Assembly: GCA_019114515.1 (NCBI GenBank) | Contig: DXFH01000001.1 | Location: 62,001 to 126,000 of the forward strand | DNA length: 64,000 bases | From: Candidatus Limosilactobacillus merdigallinarum | GTDB taxonomy: Bacteria > Bacillota > Bacilli > Lactobacillales > Lactobacillaceae | Direction of reading: 5' to 3' | In this document: in pieces, positions 40,122-50,683 of the stretch | Layout: each line of letters starts with the position of its first letter | How positions within the stretch are numbered: the first letter of the stretch is position 1 | Notes under the pieces: generated by a model | Database searches by the model: none | The model's input: only the letters and a program-made list of their open reading frames with translations | What the model was told of the DNA's origin: nothing | Position numbers and translations under genes: made by a program

Positions 40122-41156
40122 CTAGTCTTGACCAATGCGGAGGACACAGGCGCCATCCAAATCACCCTTCTTAACCCGCTTTAGGGCTTCATCCGCTTGT
40201 GTAAACGGATATTCAGTAATGGTTGGCTTGATATCCAGACGATCAGCTAAGGTTAAAAATTCTTCACCATCGCGCCGGGTGTTGGATTCAACGCTGGTTA
40301 GATTCTTTTCATGGAAGAGGTGGTCCTGATAAGACATGCTCGGAACATCACTCAAGTGGATACCGGCAAGAGCCAAAGTACCACCGGGAGCTAAGTTAGC
40401 CAAAGCGTTGGGGACCATTTGTCCAGCAGGAGCAAACATAATTCCTGAATCTAGCGGTACTGGTGACTGGTCATAGGCACCTTGCGCAGAAGCACAGCCT
40501 AATTGCAAAGCAAACTTTTGGGCATCCTTGCCCCGCGTAAAGACGTGCACCTCAATTCCTTCTTTAATGGACAGCATTGCGGTTAAGTGAGCGGAACCCC
40601 CAAAGCCGTACAAGCCGAGACGGCCACCTGCAGGTACGTTAGCCCGCAAGAAGGAACGATAGCCAATGATGCCGGCGCACAGCAACGGCGCAGCCACTAG
40701 CGAATCAAAGTGGTCCGGAATCTCATATGCAAAGCCCTCTGGAACTGTGACGTATTCGGCGTAGCCACCGTCATGATCCCAGCCCGTGTACTTTGAATAT
40801 GGACACAAGTTTTCTCGACCAGACCGGCAAAAACGGCAGACACCACAAGCATTACGGAACCACGGAATCCCGATCCGTTGACCATCCTTAAAGCGTTGTG
40901 TATTAGGGCCCTGCTTAACTACTTCACCAATGATTTCATGACCAGGAGTAACGTGTTCTTTGTGTACCGGCAAGTCACCCTCCGTTACGTGTAGGTCGGT
41001 GTGACAAACACCACATGCCAATACCCGTACTAATACTTCGCCACTCTGCGGTTCTGGCACTGGCTTCTCGACCAGCTGCAGGGGACAAGGATTGCTTTCA
41101 ATTGGTGCAGGAGTAGTAACCTCCCACGCCTTCATTGTTGTTGGAATTGCAGTCAT
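40122..41156 (-). CDS. Zinc-dependent alcohol dehydrogenase
   Basis: CGVCHTDLHVTEGDLP, GHEIIGEVV, CGVCRFCRSGRENLC. Confidence 0.87.
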   Translation of the reverse strand: MTAIPTTMKAWEVTTPAPIESNPCPLQLVEKPVPEPQSGEVLVRVLACGVCHTDLHVTEGDLPVHKEHVTPGHEIIGEVVKQGPNTQRFKDGQRIGIPWFRNACGVCRFCRSGRENLCPYSKYTGWDHDGGYAEYVTVPEGFAYEIPDHFDSLVAAPLLCAGIIGYRSFLRANVPAGGRLGLYGFGGSAHLTAMLSIKEGIEVHVFTRGKDAQKFALQLGCASAQGAYDQSPVPLDSGIMFAPAGQMVPNALANLAPGGTLALAGIHLSDVPSMSYQDHLFHEKNLTSVESNTRRDGEEFLTLADRLDIKPTITEYPFTQADEALKRVKKGDLDGACVLRIGQD

Positions 41157-41242
41157 TTGATCTCCTCCTTACTTAATACTCACCCTTTATTGTAGTTGCT
41201 TTTCAGAGCTTGTGAAATAATATTCAAACTAACCACAAAGTT

Positions 41243-41271
41243 TTGACAGCCATCTAATGGACCAATAGAAT
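41243..41271 (+). promoter_or_regulatory. scrB promoter
   Basis: TTGACA-17-TAGAAT. Confidence 0.55.
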
Positions 41272-41316
41272 GATGGTAGCTTAGTTGTTTAAGGCACTAT
41301 TAAAGGAGACATCATC

Positions 41317-42792
41317 ATGGAATGGACACGTGAGATGCGTTACCGTCCTTATCAGGATTACAGCGCTATGGATCTGTTAAAGCTGCAACGACAAGCTGGC
41401 AGTTCACCTTACCAGCTGCATTACCATATTCACCCAGCTTCAGGATTACTGAATGATCCCAATGGTTTCAACTTCTTTAATCACGAATGGCATGTCAGTT
41501 ACCAGAACTTTCCTTTCGGTGCAGTCCATGGTTTAAAGTCCTGGATGCATATGTCATCAACTGATTTAGTTCATTGGCAGCCACGAGGAATGGTTTTGAC
41601 CCCAGACACCCAATATGACAGTCATGGAGCATATTCTGGGTCGGCTTTAGCTAAAGATGGCCACCTCTTCCTTATGTATACTGGCAACCATCGTGATAAG
41701 GATTGGACACGTACCCCTTACCAGCTTGGTGCTTGGATGGATAAAAAAGGGCAAGTTGAGAAACTGAAACAGCCGCTCTTTTCCAAACCAACTAACATTT
41801 CCGAGCACTTCCGTGACCCCCAACTGTTAGAACACAACGGTCATTACTATGCGATCCTTGGTGCACAAACCGCAGATGACGAAGCTGGCCACATTGACCT
41901 GTGGGAAAGCGATCAGCTGGAAGACGGCTGGCATGAAGTGGGCTTAGTCCAAATAAGTCAATATCAAATGGGCTACATGGTAGAATGCCCGAACCTGGTA
42001 TTTGTCGATGACCATGCCGTGATGATTTTCTGCCCGCAAGGCTTAAACAAGCAAGTCAGCGACTACCAAAACATCTATCCCAACATGTATTTGATTGGTG
42101 ATAATTTTGACTTCGATCATGCGGCATTAATTAATAGCAGTAATACCCCTGTGAACCTCGACTACGGCTTCGATGTGTATGCTAGTCAGGCATTTAATGC
42201 ACCAGATGGCCGTGCCTATGTTATCAGCTGGGTCGGTTTGCCTGATACCACCTACCCGACTGATGATGAAAACTGGGCTAACTGTTTAAGCCAAGTCAAG
42301 GAGTTACATATTCGCGATGGTCAGCTTTACCAGCAACCCGTCGAGGCTATGAGGACATTGCGGATCGAAAGTAAGCGGTACGAATTTGCCGGCACCTTGC
42401 CAATGATGCCAGAACCGCTCAGTCAGCAGTACGAACTGGCCATGACCATTGAAAAGAAGCAAACTGGCACCTTACACCTATTAGGAAGTCAGGATGGCAA
42501 ACATTCCTTGGCCTTGCACTTTGATACTAAGCAGGGGCAACTGGTAATTGACCGTGACCAAGTTGGTCAGCCAGTAGCAACCGACCATGGTACGACGCGG
42601 ACTATCCAGTTGCCGGAACAGCAAAATCTCAAATTGCATATTTACATTGATCATTCGTTAGCTGAGATCTTTATTAACGATGGCGCACAAGTGGCTACCT
42701 TACGCTACTTTGCTGATCAAAATAATAACCGTATCTACTTCAACCAGCCGACAAAAGTCCAAGGCAGTCTGTGGCCATTAAGTAACATGTAA
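41317..42792 (+). CDS. scrB: Sucrose-6-phosphate hydrolase (GH32)
   Basis: HIHPASGLLNDPNGF, FRDPQ, MVECPNLVF. Confidence 0.9.
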   Translation: MEWTREMRYRPYQDYSAMDLLKLQRQAGSSPYQLHYHIHPASGLLNDPNGFNFFNHEWHVSYQNFPFGAVHGLKSWMHMSSTDLVHWQPRGMVLTPDTQYDSHGAYSGSALAKDGHLFLMYTGNHRDKDWTRTPYQLGAWMDKKGQVEKLKQPLFSKPTNISEHFRDPQLLEHNGHYYAILGAQTADDEAGHIDLWESDQLEDGWHEVGLVQISQYQMGYMVECPNLVFVDDHAVMIFCPQGLNKQVSDYQNIYPNMYLIGDNFDFDHAALINSSNTPVNLDYGFDVYASQAFNAPDGRAYVISWVGLPDTTYPTDDENWANCLSQVKELHIRDGQLYQQPVEAMRTLRIESKRYEFAGTLPMMPEPLSQQYELAMTIEKKQTGTLHLLGSQDGKHSLALHFDTKQGQLVIDRDQVGQPVATDHGTTRTIQLPEQQNLKLHIYIDHSLAEIFINDGAQVATLRYFADQNNNRIYFNQPTKVQGSLWPLSNM

Positions 42793-42815
42793 TTGTGCAT
42801 GAAGGAGGGTTTACC

Positions 42816-43430
42816 GTGTCTGAACCAGTAGCCAGTCAAAACTGGCATGATGCTATTCGTTTCGTTATTGACCGTTCGTTGCCCGATCCAGATTTTGCCG
42901 TTGTTAACTTTCACCAATCACGTTCGAGTGAAAGCATGTACGTTAACCTGCTTGCCCAAGGCCGCCTCTATCAGTTACGCTATGCTTTTCATGATCACGA
43001 TGACCATAATCCGCAATTAAGATCGTTTAACTTACAGTCCTATCCGCACGATCGTTTGTTGATTAAAGACACGAAAAAGTTTTTGCGTAACAGTCATGGC
43101 GGCAGTGAGTTAACCTATTTTCACTTTGCTGCTCTCACCCTTGTCGAAAAGCTAACTCAAGAAAACCCGAGCCCGGTTTTATTACAAAATGATACTTTCA
43201 TCCTGCACGGACAGGTTGCTGCCGACCACCTGCAAGCGGAACTCGACTTTTTGCTTAAGCACCAGCTGCTTCTCTGCCGCTTTAAAACTGGCGAAATCTT
43301 TCTGTCGCAAAGTGGGCAGAAGCTTCTGGACTTTTATTGGGACGTGGCCGATTCACATATTGATGAACAGGTATGGGATGAAAACCCGCGCATTGCTTCT
43401 CAGCGCCGCTTATTAGAGCTACTAGCCTAA
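42816..43430 (+). CDS. Hypothetical protein downstream of scrB
   Basis: GTG start (VSEPVASQNW) with AAGGAGG RBS, 23 nt after scrB stop; no family recognised. Confidence 0.6.
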   Translation: MSEPVASQNWHDAIRFVIDRSLPDPDFAVVNFHQSRSSESMYVNLLAQGRLYQLRYAFHDHDDHNPQLRSFNLQSYPHDRLLIKDTKKFLRNSHGGSELTYFHFAALTLVEKLTQENPSPVLLQNDTFILHGQVAADHLQAELDFLLKHQLLLCRFKTGEIFLSQSGQKLLDFYWDVADSHIDEQVWDENPRIASQRRLLELLA

Positions 43431-43454
43431 ATTTTAAATTGATCCTTAATCAAA

Positions 43455-43493
43455 AAATTCGTCCAACGTAAATTACGCTGGGCGAATTTTTAG
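43455..43493 (+). terminator. Rho-independent terminator
   Basis: AAATTCGtCCaaCGTaaattACGctGGgCGAATTTTT. Confidence 0.65.
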
Positions 43494-43558
43494 TAACTAA
43501 TTTTATTTATTCAAATCTGTGATTACGCATGTTAGATACACATACAACCAGATCTTTA

Positions 43559-43702
43559 CTATTTATCCTTATAACGATCTCGATGAATCAGGTGGTTGCG
43601 ACTATGAATGAACTTATCTTCTTGAGCAAAGATATTTAACGCATCCAAGAAATTGACATAAAAGCCATGTTTAAAACGCTGCCACCATGTTTTCTTTGCC
43701 AT
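43559..43702 (-). CDS. Small basic protein, 47 aa (not in supplied ORF track)
   Basis: MAKKTWWQRFKHGFYVNFLDALNIFAQEDKFIHSRNHLIHRDRYKDK*; RBS GAGGTGA 6 nt before ATG. Confidence 0.5.
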   Translation of the reverse strand: MAKKTWWQRFKHGFYVNFLDALNIFAQEDKFIHSRNHLIHRDRYKDK

Positions 43703-43727
43703 TCTATCACCTCATCACATGCTGACA

Positions 43728-45218
43728 TTAGTCTAGCACATGACGTTTTTCGGAAACAGTATAGTAAATCCAGGCAACTACACCGAAGAGTACCGGACCA
43801 AAGGCAGTCCAGAAGGCAGTGGAATATTGGCCTTCCAGGATTGGTTCAACACACGTGAAGATGATCCCGACAGCAATTACCAACCAAACCACAATCGACA
43901 CAATCCAAGTCCAGGTCATGTTCTTGTAGAAGACGAATGGACGATCCAAATCCTTCTTCATCTTGAAGTATGGGAAGGCACCAACTAAGAACAGGTATGG
44001 TGCAGATGACGAAACATTCATCATATCAGTTAATACAGTGTAGAACTGGTTAGCAGCGTCACCACCAAATGAAATGAAGAAGATAATGATGCTGACAATG
44101 GCTGCCTGAATCCACATTGCAAAGGCGGGCATGTTGTGCTTGTTAATCTTAGTCAATTTCTTTGGCAAGAGACGAGGGTCACATCCTTCAATAAAGGACT
44201 TAACTGGTGAATAAACCATCACAAAGGCTGCACCCAGGCCACCAAAGACATCACTCAAAGCGGTAATCTGAGAGAAGATCCGTCCTAACATCAGTGCGCC
44301 ACTGTGGCTCATACCAAAATTAGCACCAATGGTCAGCCCTAAGTTGTTAATCAAAACATATTCAACGTTCGCCAAGTTAACGTTCTTCTTGCCTAAAATG
44401 CTGGACCAGTTAGCGCTAACCCCACAAACCAGGATTGATAAAACGTACAGTAAAGTCATGATAACCATGGCAATAATTAAAGCCCGCGGGAACGTCTTTT
44501 CTGGTTTATGAACGGAGTCAATCACCCCAGCCATGGTTTCCAAACCACCGTAAGCAAATAATGCATAAACAACAAAGGAAATAATTGCAATTGGTGACTG
44601 GAAGTCATGGTTTGGTGACTTAATCAAGTTCATAGCAGTGATTGGCTCAGCCAGCGTCCCATGGTTCATGGCCCACAAAACTAAACTAGCCAAAATAAAC
44701 AGGGCGGCAATTCCTAAAGTAAATACCCCACAGATAGAGGAAATTTCAGCGATCTTGTTAACACCCTTCGATGCAATAGCAGTCACAACTACCAAAAAGA
44801 TGATTTCCAAAACCCCTAACGTTTGGTTAGCTGAGAGTGAGAATAAGTGCCAGGTCTGCGTCTTATCTTGGCCGGAAATCATGGTTGATACCGAAACCAG
44901 GAAGAATTGCGTCGACGATACTAACCAAACTACCCAAGCAGCCAGCCAAATAAACGTCCCTACAAAGGCCGGCTTTTCACCGATAGAGCCACGCAGCCAG
45001 GAAAAGATACCACCCTTAGCTGCTTTAAAGGACGCACCATATTCAGCGAACATCAATGCGGACGGCAGGAAAAATAAAATTGCCGTCACAATATACCAGA
45101 TAATACTGGCATAACCCATTTGATAAAAGGCAGTCAGTGAATTACTAAATCCGAAAATTGATGAGAAGATCATTAATACCAGGCTGCCTAACCCAATCTT
45201 CTTTACAGTTTCACTCAT
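43728..45218 (-). CDS. APC family amino-acid permease, YjeM-like
   Basis: KKIGLGSLVLMIFSSIFGFSNSLTAFYQMGYASIIWYI. Confidence 0.8.
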   Translation of the reverse strand: MSETVKKIGLGSLVLMIFSSIFGFSNSLTAFYQMGYASIIWYIVTAILFFLPSALMFAEYGASFKAAKGGIFSWLRGSIGEKPAFVGTFIWLAAWVVWLVSSTQFFLVSVSTMISGQDKTQTWHLFSLSANQTLGVLEIIFLVVVTAIASKGVNKIAEISSICGVFTLGIAALFILASLVLWAMNHGTLAEPITAMNLIKSPNHDFQSPIAIISFVVYALFAYGGLETMAGVIDSVHKPEKTFPRALIIAMVIMTLLYVLSILVCGVSANWSSILGKKNVNLANVEYVLINNLGLTIGANFGMSHSGALMLGRIFSQITALSDVFGGLGAAFVMVYSPVKSFIEGCDPRLLPKKLTKINKHNMPAFAMWIQAAIVSIIIFFISFGGDAANQFYTVLTDMMNVSSSAPYLFLVGAFPYFKMKKDLDRPFVFYKNMTWTWIVSIVVWLVIAVGIIFTCVEPILEGQYSTAFWTAFGPVLFGVVAWIYYTVSEKRHVLD

Positions 45219-45398
45219 AACGAGACCTCTTTTGAAATAAATTAGTTATAATTATACACCTTTTATGCGAATTGAATGGATAAAATTATAATTTGTTAAA
45301 AAATCATTTTCTTTAACCTTTCTTTAAATATCCTTCACTAAATCTCCATCATCCCTATGTTAAAATGCTAAAACCACTTTTATGAAAGGAAAATGCAG

Positions 45399-46313
45399 AT
45401 GGCAGTGACACGGCGCCAGTTAAGGCAAGCACGGAAAACGAAAAAACAACACTCCCGGGTGTTGTTTAGTATGTTAACTTGTCTAACCTTACTTGGTGCT
45501 GGGATCGGTCTCAATAGCTACCTCGTTAACCGCAATCAGACCGCCAGCCGCAAACAAAACATTGTCCAAGCGACTGCTAGTTTTCTCGATTCGCGGGGTC
45601 TTAATAATCGGCTGCAGCAAGCTTGGGCCAAAGATGCCACTGTTTCTGGCAGTAAAGTTGCCGTTGCCATCTTCTCGAAAAAAACGGGGCAAACCTACAC
45701 TTATACAAATGCTCCTGCTCAATATAAATTTCATACTGCTAGTACAATCAAAGTCGCAGTCTTGGCCAGTGTGTTAGCTAAAAATAATGGCCAGTTGGAT
45801 GAGCATGGCAAGTCACTGGCAGAATCAATGATCGAGAACTCCGATAATGATGCTACGACTGAGTTGATCAATGATTACTTAGGAGGTACTGCCGCCTTCC
45901 AAGCACAGGTCAACCGACTAGGAATGACTAACACAAAGGTTAAGGAAGCTTGGGGGACGAGTACCACTACGCCGACGGACCAGATTAATTTGCTAAACCA
46001 GATTTTCTTCTCATCCAACGTACTGAATAGTCAATCACAACAATACATTCAAAACTTAATGCAGAATGTCGAGTCCGACCAGGCATGGGGAATCTCTGCC
46101 GGCAGCAGTTCCTATGCCTTAAAGAATGGCTGGCTTTCATACGGCCGTAGTCAATGGATTGTTAACAGTATTGGTTACGTGAATGGCAAAGGTGGCAATG
46201 ATTATACTATCGCTGTTTACACTGACCAAAATCCTGACATGGATCACGGTCAGCAATTAACGGAAAAAATTGCCCGGTCTACTAAACAAGTAATGGCTAG
46301 CCTCGATGATTAG
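45399..46313 (+). CDS. Class A beta-lactamase-like serine hydrolase, membrane anchored
   Basis: FHTASTIKVAVLASVL (SxxK), ENSDNDATTELIN (SDN). Confidence 0.78.
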   Translation: MAVTRRQLRQARKTKKQHSRVLFSMLTCLTLLGAGIGLNSYLVNRNQTASRKQNIVQATASFLDSRGLNNRLQQAWAKDATVSGSKVAVAIFSKKTGQTYTYTNAPAQYKFHTASTIKVAVLASVLAKNNGQLDEHGKSLAESMIENSDNDATTELINDYLGGTAAFQAQVNRLGMTNTKVKEAWGTSTTTPTDQINLLNQIFFSSNVLNSQSQQYIQNLMQNVESDQAWGISAGSSSYALKNGWLSYGRSQWIVNSIGYVNGKGGNDYTIAVYTDQNPDMDHGQQLTEKIARSTKQVMASLDD

Positions 46314-46392
46314 TTAAATAAACATAAAATCGGTGTCTTGATTAACATCAGGACACCGATTTACTTTTTAGATAAAAATTATTAGATTATTG

Positions 46393-47361
46393 TCATTGCT
46401 TTTTAGGTGCAGGCGTTTGCATATCCTTGCCTAAGACAATACTCAACATGTTATTAGTTTGTCTAAATTGTTCCGCAAAGCCACCGGGAACATTAATAAC
46501 TACTGTTACTAAGCGACGGTTATTAAAAACGCCGGTACCAATAAAACAATTACCTGCTTTATCAGTAGTACCTGTCTTCAATCCATCCATTTCCCCTTCC
46601 TTAGGTGCATTACCATTGTTAGGCAGCATCCCATTAAGGTTATGCATGGAATATGAGTGGTGTTCATCTACCTGGAAGTTAGCAGTTTGCTGCTTCGTAA
46701 TATTAATTGTTTCTGGATAATGGTTAACAGTGTAGCGTGCGATCTTTGCCATATCAGTAGCCGAAAATTGATTCTCTGCCGACTTAGAAACTCCTTTTAA
46801 ACGGTGATTACGCATTTCCCCATTAGAAATACCAATCATGTTGTAGATCTTGGCATCATGAACGCCCGCTTTACGAGCAACTGCCTGCATCTTCTTGTTA
46901 AAGGCCTTCGTACTGCCGGCGGAAGCAAATGCCAAAGCCTCGGCGCTCCCATCCGCGGAAACAATCATCATTGAATTAACCAGGTCCCGAACCGTGTATT
47001 TATGACCTTCTTTCAGCTCAACATTGCTAAAATGCCAATCTGTTGAGGTTTTGGCAACTGCTTTGCTGATTTTAATCTTTTGATTCCAGTGCAATTTTCC
47101 TTGTGCAATATCCTGTTCAATAACCGCTAACGTCAGAATCTTAACACAGGAAGCAACTGGATAAAGTTTCTTAGCGTTCTGCTGATACAAGATTTTGCCC
47201 GTCTTAGCGTCCATCGTGACCGCCGCTTTTGCGTTCACCCGCTTATCTTGATTATTACCAGTAGCAGCATGCGCTCCAAGTGATGACCAGCTACCAAAAG
47301 CCATCCCGATTGCCAAGAGGATCAACCCCACATGGAGGCATACTTTCATTGATTTTTTCAT
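46393..47361 (-). CDS. D-alanyl-D-alanine carboxypeptidase (peptidase S11)
   Basis: YPVASCVKILTLAV (SxxK-like), SADGSAEALA, GLKTGTTDKAG (KTG). Confidence 0.87.
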   Translation of the reverse strand: MKKSMKVCLHVGLILLAIGMAFGSWSSLGAHAATGNNQDKRVNAKAAVTMDAKTGKILYQQNAKKLYPVASCVKILTLAVIEQDIAQGKLHWNQKIKISKAVAKTSTDWHFSNVELKEGHKYTVRDLVNSMMIVSADGSAEALAFASAGSTKAFNKKMQAVARKAGVHDAKIYNMIGISNGEMRNHRLKGVSKSAENQFSATDMAKIARYTVNHYPETINITKQQTANFQVDEHHSYSMHNLNGMLPNNGNAPKEGEMDGLKTGTTDKAGNCFIGTGVFNNRRLVTVVINVPGGFAEQFRQTNNMLSIVLGKDMQTPAPKKQ

Positions 47362-47444
47362 TCCTTTATTTCTCCCTTTACGGAATAGCTAACATTTATC
47401 ATGATACAGCAAATTAAACAATTATGTATGATTGCAACAATAAT

Positions 47445-48002
47445 TTAAACTAACAATAAAATAATCATGATCATTGAGAGCGAAAATACACAGATGGCCA
47501 AACAAATAGCACCCAATATGTCCGATAAATAATGTGCTTTTAAGAAGAGGCGGCTTGTGGCAATTAACAACCAAATGATTATCACCAGTAAATGCAGCCA
47601 TAGTGTCCGGTACAGAGATAGCAGCAATAATGCCATCACAGTTGCTCCTAAGACGTGACCACTAGGAAAACTGTAATGAGCGCGCACGGCAGCCGGTCGT
47701 GAACGCCGCACCAGTCGTTTTAGCCAAATGCCCACACCATCCGTTATCCCTAATGTGACTAATACCCAAATTGCCGATTGAAAACAACCTTGGCAGCACA
47801 AAATACCAGCCAGGATAAAGGCATACAGGACCATTAATAGTGGATCACTGAGTCGGGCAATAGTCTGCCAGATTACCGGGCTGCCCGCTGCATGCTGCGT
47901 AAAATAAAGATCCCACCGCGCTGGCGAGGACTTCATTACATAAGTACATAAAAGCACCAAGCCAATTGCCGCCATGATTGCTATAACCAGCCAAGTCAGC
48001 AT
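47445..48002 (-). CDS. PAP2 superfamily phosphatase
   Basis: RRSRPAAVRAHYSFPSGH, SRLFLKAHYLSD. Confidence 0.83.
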   Translation of the reverse strand: MLTWLVIAIMAAIGLVLLCTYVMKSSPARWDLYFTQHAAGSPVIWQTIARLSDPLLMVLYAFILAGILCCQGCFQSAIWVLVTLGITDGVGIWLKRLVRRSRPAAVRAHYSFPSGHVLGATVMALLLLSLYRTLWLHLLVIIIWLLIATSRLFLKAHYLSDILGAICLAICVFSLSMIMIILLLV

Positions 48003-48065
48003 ATTATCCCTCCCTTCTTAAACACAAAAGGGGCAACGCATGGTGTGCGTTGCCCTAAATTAAGC

Positions 48066-49235
48066 TTATCTGCGCATTCCTTCAAAGTTCTTGGAAACGA
48101 TCACAATTAAGACCGTGGCCAGTACGCCAAAGACAGCGCCGACATTGCCGACATTGCTCAAGCTAGAGAAACGGACTGTTTCTGCCGCTGCCAGCGATCC
48201 TAATGAGATCCCGATGTTAGCAAAAATAGAATTAATTGATGAAGCTAAGTCCAAAGATTGTGGGTATTCTTTTTCCGCAATTTCTAGGAACATCAGCTGC
48301 GTCGATGACCCATAACTGGCAAAAGTGACACAAAGAACGGCTACCACTATAATGGAAACCCACTTAAATGGGAATGATGGGCCTAATGCCAGTAACAAGA
48401 GCGTCATCAGCACATAAATATATGGAAGACGGTGGACCCCGCCGTTGTCCGCCAAAAATCCTCCAAATTTATTACCGATCAGGAAGAAGACCCCCATCAT
48501 CAATAACAGCCAGTTTAACCAGGTATCATTAAAGCCCATCAGATTGGAAATCAATGGGCGAATGTAAGTGTACATCGTGTAATCAGCAGCACAAACACTC
48601 ACGACAAACATCGCGCCGGCCAGCACACGCTTATCCTTAAAAAGGGAGAATTGTGAACTAAGGCGTCCTTGTACTTGCGGCGTATCTTTCGGTACCAACC
48701 ATACCAGTAGAGCAAATACGATGACGGTCAGCCAAGTAATAATCCAAAAACTATCATGCCAAGTCAATTTTTGACTGACCATGGTTCCTAAAGGCACACC
48801 GACAACGGAGGCCAGGCTAAAGCCCGCAAAAACCCATGACACTAGGCTGGCCCGCTTTTCAGGCGGTGCAATGAAGTTTGCCAGTACTAAGACGATCGAA
48901 ATAATGGCCCCAGCCACCGTCGCCGTCAGCATCCGGGACAACAATAATGATGTGTAGTTGGTAGCTAATGCCGTCCAAGTGTTGCCAATGAAAAATATCA
49001 CCATCAAGGTCAACAACACCTTGTGCCGCTTCCACCGGTTACCTAACGAGGTAACGACTGGCGTAAAGAACGCATAAATCAAGGCAAACATCGTGACCAG
49101 ATAGCCTAACGATGCCAATGAATTATGGTATTCACTGGCAATGTCTGGTAAAACCCCGACAATCATGTATTCATTGCAGCCCAGCATAAAGGCGACAAAG
49201 ACGAATAAGATTGATTGCAAACGATATCTTGTCAT
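48066..49235 (-). CDS. MFS transporter (AraJ/sugar-efflux-like, DHA1)
   Basis: GCNEYMIVGVLPDIA, 12-TM. Confidence 0.82.
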   Translation of the reverse strand: MTRYRLQSILFVFVAFMLGCNEYMIVGVLPDIASEYHNSLASLGYLVTMFALIYAFFTPVVTSLGNRWKRHKVLLTLMVIFFIGNTWTALATNYTSLLLSRMLTATVAGAIISIVLVLANFIAPPEKRASLVSWVFAGFSLASVVGVPLGTMVSQKLTWHDSFWIITWLTVIVFALLVWLVPKDTPQVQGRLSSQFSLFKDKRVLAGAMFVVSVCAADYTMYTYIRPLISNLMGFNDTWLNWLLLMMGVFFLIGNKFGGFLADNGGVHRLPYIYVLMTLLLLALGPSFPFKWVSIIVVAVLCVTFASYGSSTQLMFLEIAEKEYPQSLDLASSINSIFANIGISLGSLAAAETVRFSSLSNVGNVGAVFGVLATVLIVIVSKNFEGMRR

Positions 49236-49465
49236 TTTTATCACTCTCACCGGCCGGTACCCCGGTGTCCTTTCCTTAAAAATTGTATAGCCATTCCAGT
49301 TTAAAAGATATGGCCAACATTTTCCAGGGAAAATTCACAAACGCCAATTTTTTTACAATACTGAATGCAGACATAACAAATATCGTATATGTACATTGCT
49401 TTATTAAATCCACGCCAACTAATATTCATTCTAATGATTAATCAGAGTGCTGTTTGTCAATCCTT

Positions 49466-49611
49466 AAAACTTGCGATAGCGAGGTGGTCTCAGTGGTGAA
49501 ATTCGACTTAGCGTGTCAACGCTTAGTCGAATCCTCAGTTTGAAGACCGGCACGGACGGACTCCAAATGATGGGCACCACGATCCAGACCAGGCAGAGCG
49601 AAGCAAGTTTT
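49466..49611 (+). repeat. Family-2 intergenic repeat, copy D
   Basis: AAAACTTGC/GCAAGTTTT outer arms, TGGTCT/AGACCA, GTGGTG/CACCAC, hairpin ATTCGACTTAGCGTgtcaACGCTTAGTCGAAT. Confidence 0.7.
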
Positions 49612-49697
49612 AAATATATCGGTTTATTTATAGCTAGCACAACAAAAAATCCAGTCATCATCAACTGACTGAATTTTCAAGCTTTATTATAGATGAA

Positions 49698-50558
49698 CTA
49701 TTGATTGTTCTTGCCCCACAGGAAGTTGATCAAGAGCTTGTCAACCTTGCTGTTGCTGTGCAGCTTACTGTGTTGTGCGTTCTTACCGTGAATGACAACT
49801 TGACGGTAAGACTTAGCCCGGTTGTTAACCAAGTACTTCAATGAAAATGCGGAGTCGACCGGAATTTCACTATCAGAGTGGCTGCCATCATCCAAGTCAC
49901 CAGCAATGTTCAAAACACGTGCTGATTGTGGGTAGCTGTCACGTAATGGCAACATCTTCTTGTAGTTACTTTCCATAATGGATGGCTTACCATCTTTGTC
50001 CAGCTTCGCTTTCTTGTTCCAACCGAAACCGATACCGCCATCGAAGTGACCAGCAATTGCCACGTGGTGCTTCAAAGTTGGCATTGACTTGTCATTTTGG
50101 TTTTGCAGCAGGTAGTAAACAATAGCCAGGTTACCCATTGAGTGGCCAACTAAGTTCATGCTCTTAATGTTGTACTGCTTCTGCACAGCCTGGATAGCTG
50201 ACTTAGCGTATTCTCCGCCCTTAGCGTAATCAGCGTTTTTGTTGTCTTCAAAGTTAACTTCCACGATTGGGTTCTTTGACTTCTTGGTGATCTTGCCGCT
50301 CAGCGTTGTCTTCCCATTCTTATCAACGTCAGCCTTGATGATCGTGTTAGTTGCACCGGCACGACGAGCGGCGTTAGCCATGTGTTCTTCAGCGTGAGAG
50401 CTGCTGTCCTAGCCATTGAAGAAGGTCGTCGTCGTCTTATTATTATTAACATAGTTAGCAGCTGCCACTTTTTGCTAATGTACGTGCCATACACCGCCAC
50501 CTAGGTCCACACCCACTGCTACCAGTGCTAAACTAGTCCATAAGCGTTTATGTTTCAT
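49698..50558 (-). pseudogene. DUF915-type secreted alpha/beta hydrolase with two in-frame TAG codons
   Basis: MKHKRLWTSLALVAVGVDLGGGVWHVH*QKVAAANYVNNNKTTTTFFNG*DSSSHAEEHMANAARRAG...NLVGHSMGNLA; same frame throughout; TAGs at 50475-50477 and 50409-50411. Confidence 0.8.
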
Positions 50559-50683
50559 GATATGTCCTCCCCCTTGTCTACATCTGTAATCCTTTTAAAA
50601 CTGTAGCAGATTTAAATCGGGGTGGGAAATATTTATTATCTATCACTAACCATTCTTTTTATGCATATCAAGGAGGTGCCGCT

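Noticed and set aside
49464-49664. 66-aa ORF
   Set aside because: Entirely inside the palindromic family-2 repeat copy D.
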